From Cycloclasticus sp. (lineage in GTDB: Bacteria > Pseudomonadota > Gammaproteobacteria > Methylococcales > Cycloclasticaceae): a DNA stretch of 38,411 bases. The DNA lies in NCBI GenBank assembly GCA_012959695.1, contig DUCS01000012.1, forward strand, positions 1 through 38,411, read 5' to 3'. A model generated the notes under the pieces. It saw only the letters and a program-made list of their open reading frames with translations, was not told the DNA's origin and ran no database searches. The position numbers were made by a program, and so were the translations under genes. This document shows, piece by piece, positions 37,612 to 38,411 of this stretch (within the stretch, counting starts at the first letter, position 1; each line of letters begins with the position of its first letter).

Positions 37612-38411
37612 ATGGCAATGGTAGAGACATTTTATGACGTAATGCGTAGGCAGGGTATCACTCGCCGAAGCTTTCTGAAGTTTTGCGGGTTAACAGCGGC
37701 TGCAATGGGATTAAGTCCGGCTTATGCAGGGAAAATAGCCCATGCAATGGAGACTAAACCACGTATTCCTGTGCTTTGGCTACACGGTCTAGAGTGTACG
37801 TGTTGCTCTGAATCTTTTATCCGTTCTGCTCACCCATTAGCTAAAGACGTTATTCTTTCCATGATTTCGCTGGATTATGACGATACGATTATGGCAGCGG
37901 CTGGTCATCAAGCTGAAGCGATTATTGAAGAAACAATTGAGAAGTATAGTGGTAATTATATTCTAGCGTGTGAAGGTAACCCAGGCCTTGAGCAAGAACA
38001 TACGGGTGGTATGTCTTGTATTATTGCTGGTAAGCCATATACCGAACAACTGCGTCACGCGGCTAAACATGCGAAAGCAATTATTTCATGGGGTTCGTGT
38101 GCATCTTGGGGCTGTGTACAAGCAGCTTCACCAAATCCAACGGGTGCAACCCCCATTCATAAGGTGCCAGACTTAGGTAACGCACCTATTATTAAAGTAC
38201 CAGGTTGCCCTCCGATTGCTGAGGTAATGACAGCAGTCATCACTTATATTTTGACATTTGAAAGACTTCCTTCACTTGATAGGCAAGGTCGTCCAAAAAT
38301 GTTCTACAGCCAACGTATTCACGATAAGTGTTACCGCCGCCCACATTTTGACGCCGGTCAATTTGTTGAAAAATGGGATGATGAAGCAGCTCGAAAAGGC
38401 TACTGCTTATA
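37612..38411 (+). CDS. hupS: uptake [NiFe] hydrogenase small subunit, 3' end outside window
   Basis: Iron-sulfur subunit that passes electrons from the NiFe site to a membrane cytochrome b. The ATG at 37612 has a GGGGAT ribosome site; the frame stays open to the last base (266 residues seen). The N-terminus holds a Tat signal [16 protein letters not shown] with cleavage probably near the AHA of GKIAHAME. The mature part starts [19 protein letters not shown] and continues with [35 protein letters not shown] and the distal-cluster region [15 protein letters not shown]. The ECTCC and SWGC motifs supply the two extra cysteines of the proximal [4Fe-3S] cluster found in O2-tolerant group 1d enzymes such as Ralstonia HoxK. 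The hupL and cytochrome genes should follow beyond the window. Confidence 0.97.
   Translation, partial: MAMVETFYDVMRRQGITRRSFLKFCGLTAAAMGLSPAYAGKIAHAMETKPRIPVLWLHGLECTCCSESFIRSAHPLAKDVILSMISLDYDDTIMAAAGHQAEAIIEETIEKYSGNYILACEGNPGLEQEHTGGMSCIIAGKPYTEQLRHAAKHAKAIISWGSCASWGCVQAASPNPTGATPIHKVPDLGNAPIIKVPGCPPIAEVMTAVITYILTFERLPSLDRQGRPKMFYSQRIHDKCYRRPHFDAGQFVEKWDDEAARKGYCL

Noticed and set aside
1-38411. CRISPR arrays, rRNA genes, insertion sequences, integrase or transposase genes
   Set aside because: No regularly spaced repeats, rRNA-like sequence or transposase/integrase proteins were seen on either strand.

Overview
The window looks like a chromosomal segment of a moderately AT-rich gammaproteobacterium that oxidises short hydrocarbons (or methane) and hydrogen. 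The combination of a pMMO-superfamily copper monooxygenase, two phasins, a CbbA/Fba class II aldolase and an uptake [NiFe] hydrogenase is reminiscent of the Cycloclasticus lineage, including its short-chain-alkane-oxidising members. That name is an inference from gene content; no database search was possible.

Layout. (1) 1-2680: the 3' end of tadA, a monoacylglycerol-lipase-like hydrolase and mltF. (2) 2681-10797: a 520-bp AT-rich leader, then pmoC-, pmoA- and pmoB-like genes. pmoC is cut off from pmoAB by a strong terminator and has its own palindrome-bearing 5' region. pmoB is followed by a second terminator and then a further gene block: an unrecognised membrane-anchored periplasmic protein, a membrane-anchored multicopper oxidase with an atypical type-1 site, a Met-rich tethered cupredoxin, a YqaA/DedA-like membrane protein and a SAM methyltransferase. 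(3) 10836-17329: two paralogous lipoproteins, a PQQ-type sugar dehydrogenase, a PHB-depolymerase-like esterase, class II aldolase, two phasins, pyrF and a decapitated EAL-domain remnant. (4) 17411-22039: yqiA, a DUF2797 protein, a CinA-like protein, uup and tRNA-Ser(GGA). (5) 22040-23700: a small accessory cassette beside the tRNA. It holds an XRE-type regulator, a tiny Cys-motif protein and a Lon-like AAA+ ATPase without a protease domain. The ATPase is split by a frameshift exactly at an A7 slippery heptamer. Three copies of an 18-bp operator-like sequence sit on the cassette promoters, one inside a near-consensus sigma-70 promoter. (6) 23712-38411: a tightly packed minus-strand hydrogenase maturation operon in the order hupD-F-G-H-I-J-K, hypA-B, a NtrC-type regulator, hypF-C, a SIS-domain gene, hypD-E, a nickel transporter and an FmdB-like protein. 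The small subunit gene hupS diverges from it and runs off the right end.

How it fits together. The monooxygenase block would oxidise hydrocarbon in the membrane, with periplasmic copper proteins encoded beside it. The hydrogenase small subunit carries the two extra proximal-cluster cysteines that mark oxygen-tolerant membrane-bound hydrogenases, so H2 could feed electrons to the quinone pool in the same aerobic cell and help supply reductant for the monooxygenase. Most worth following up are the tRNA-linked cassette with its possible programmed frameshift and operator set, the unusual copper proteins behind pmoCAB, and the hydrogenase regulator that has lost the phosphoacceptor Asp, the GAFTGA Thr and the Walker-B Glu.
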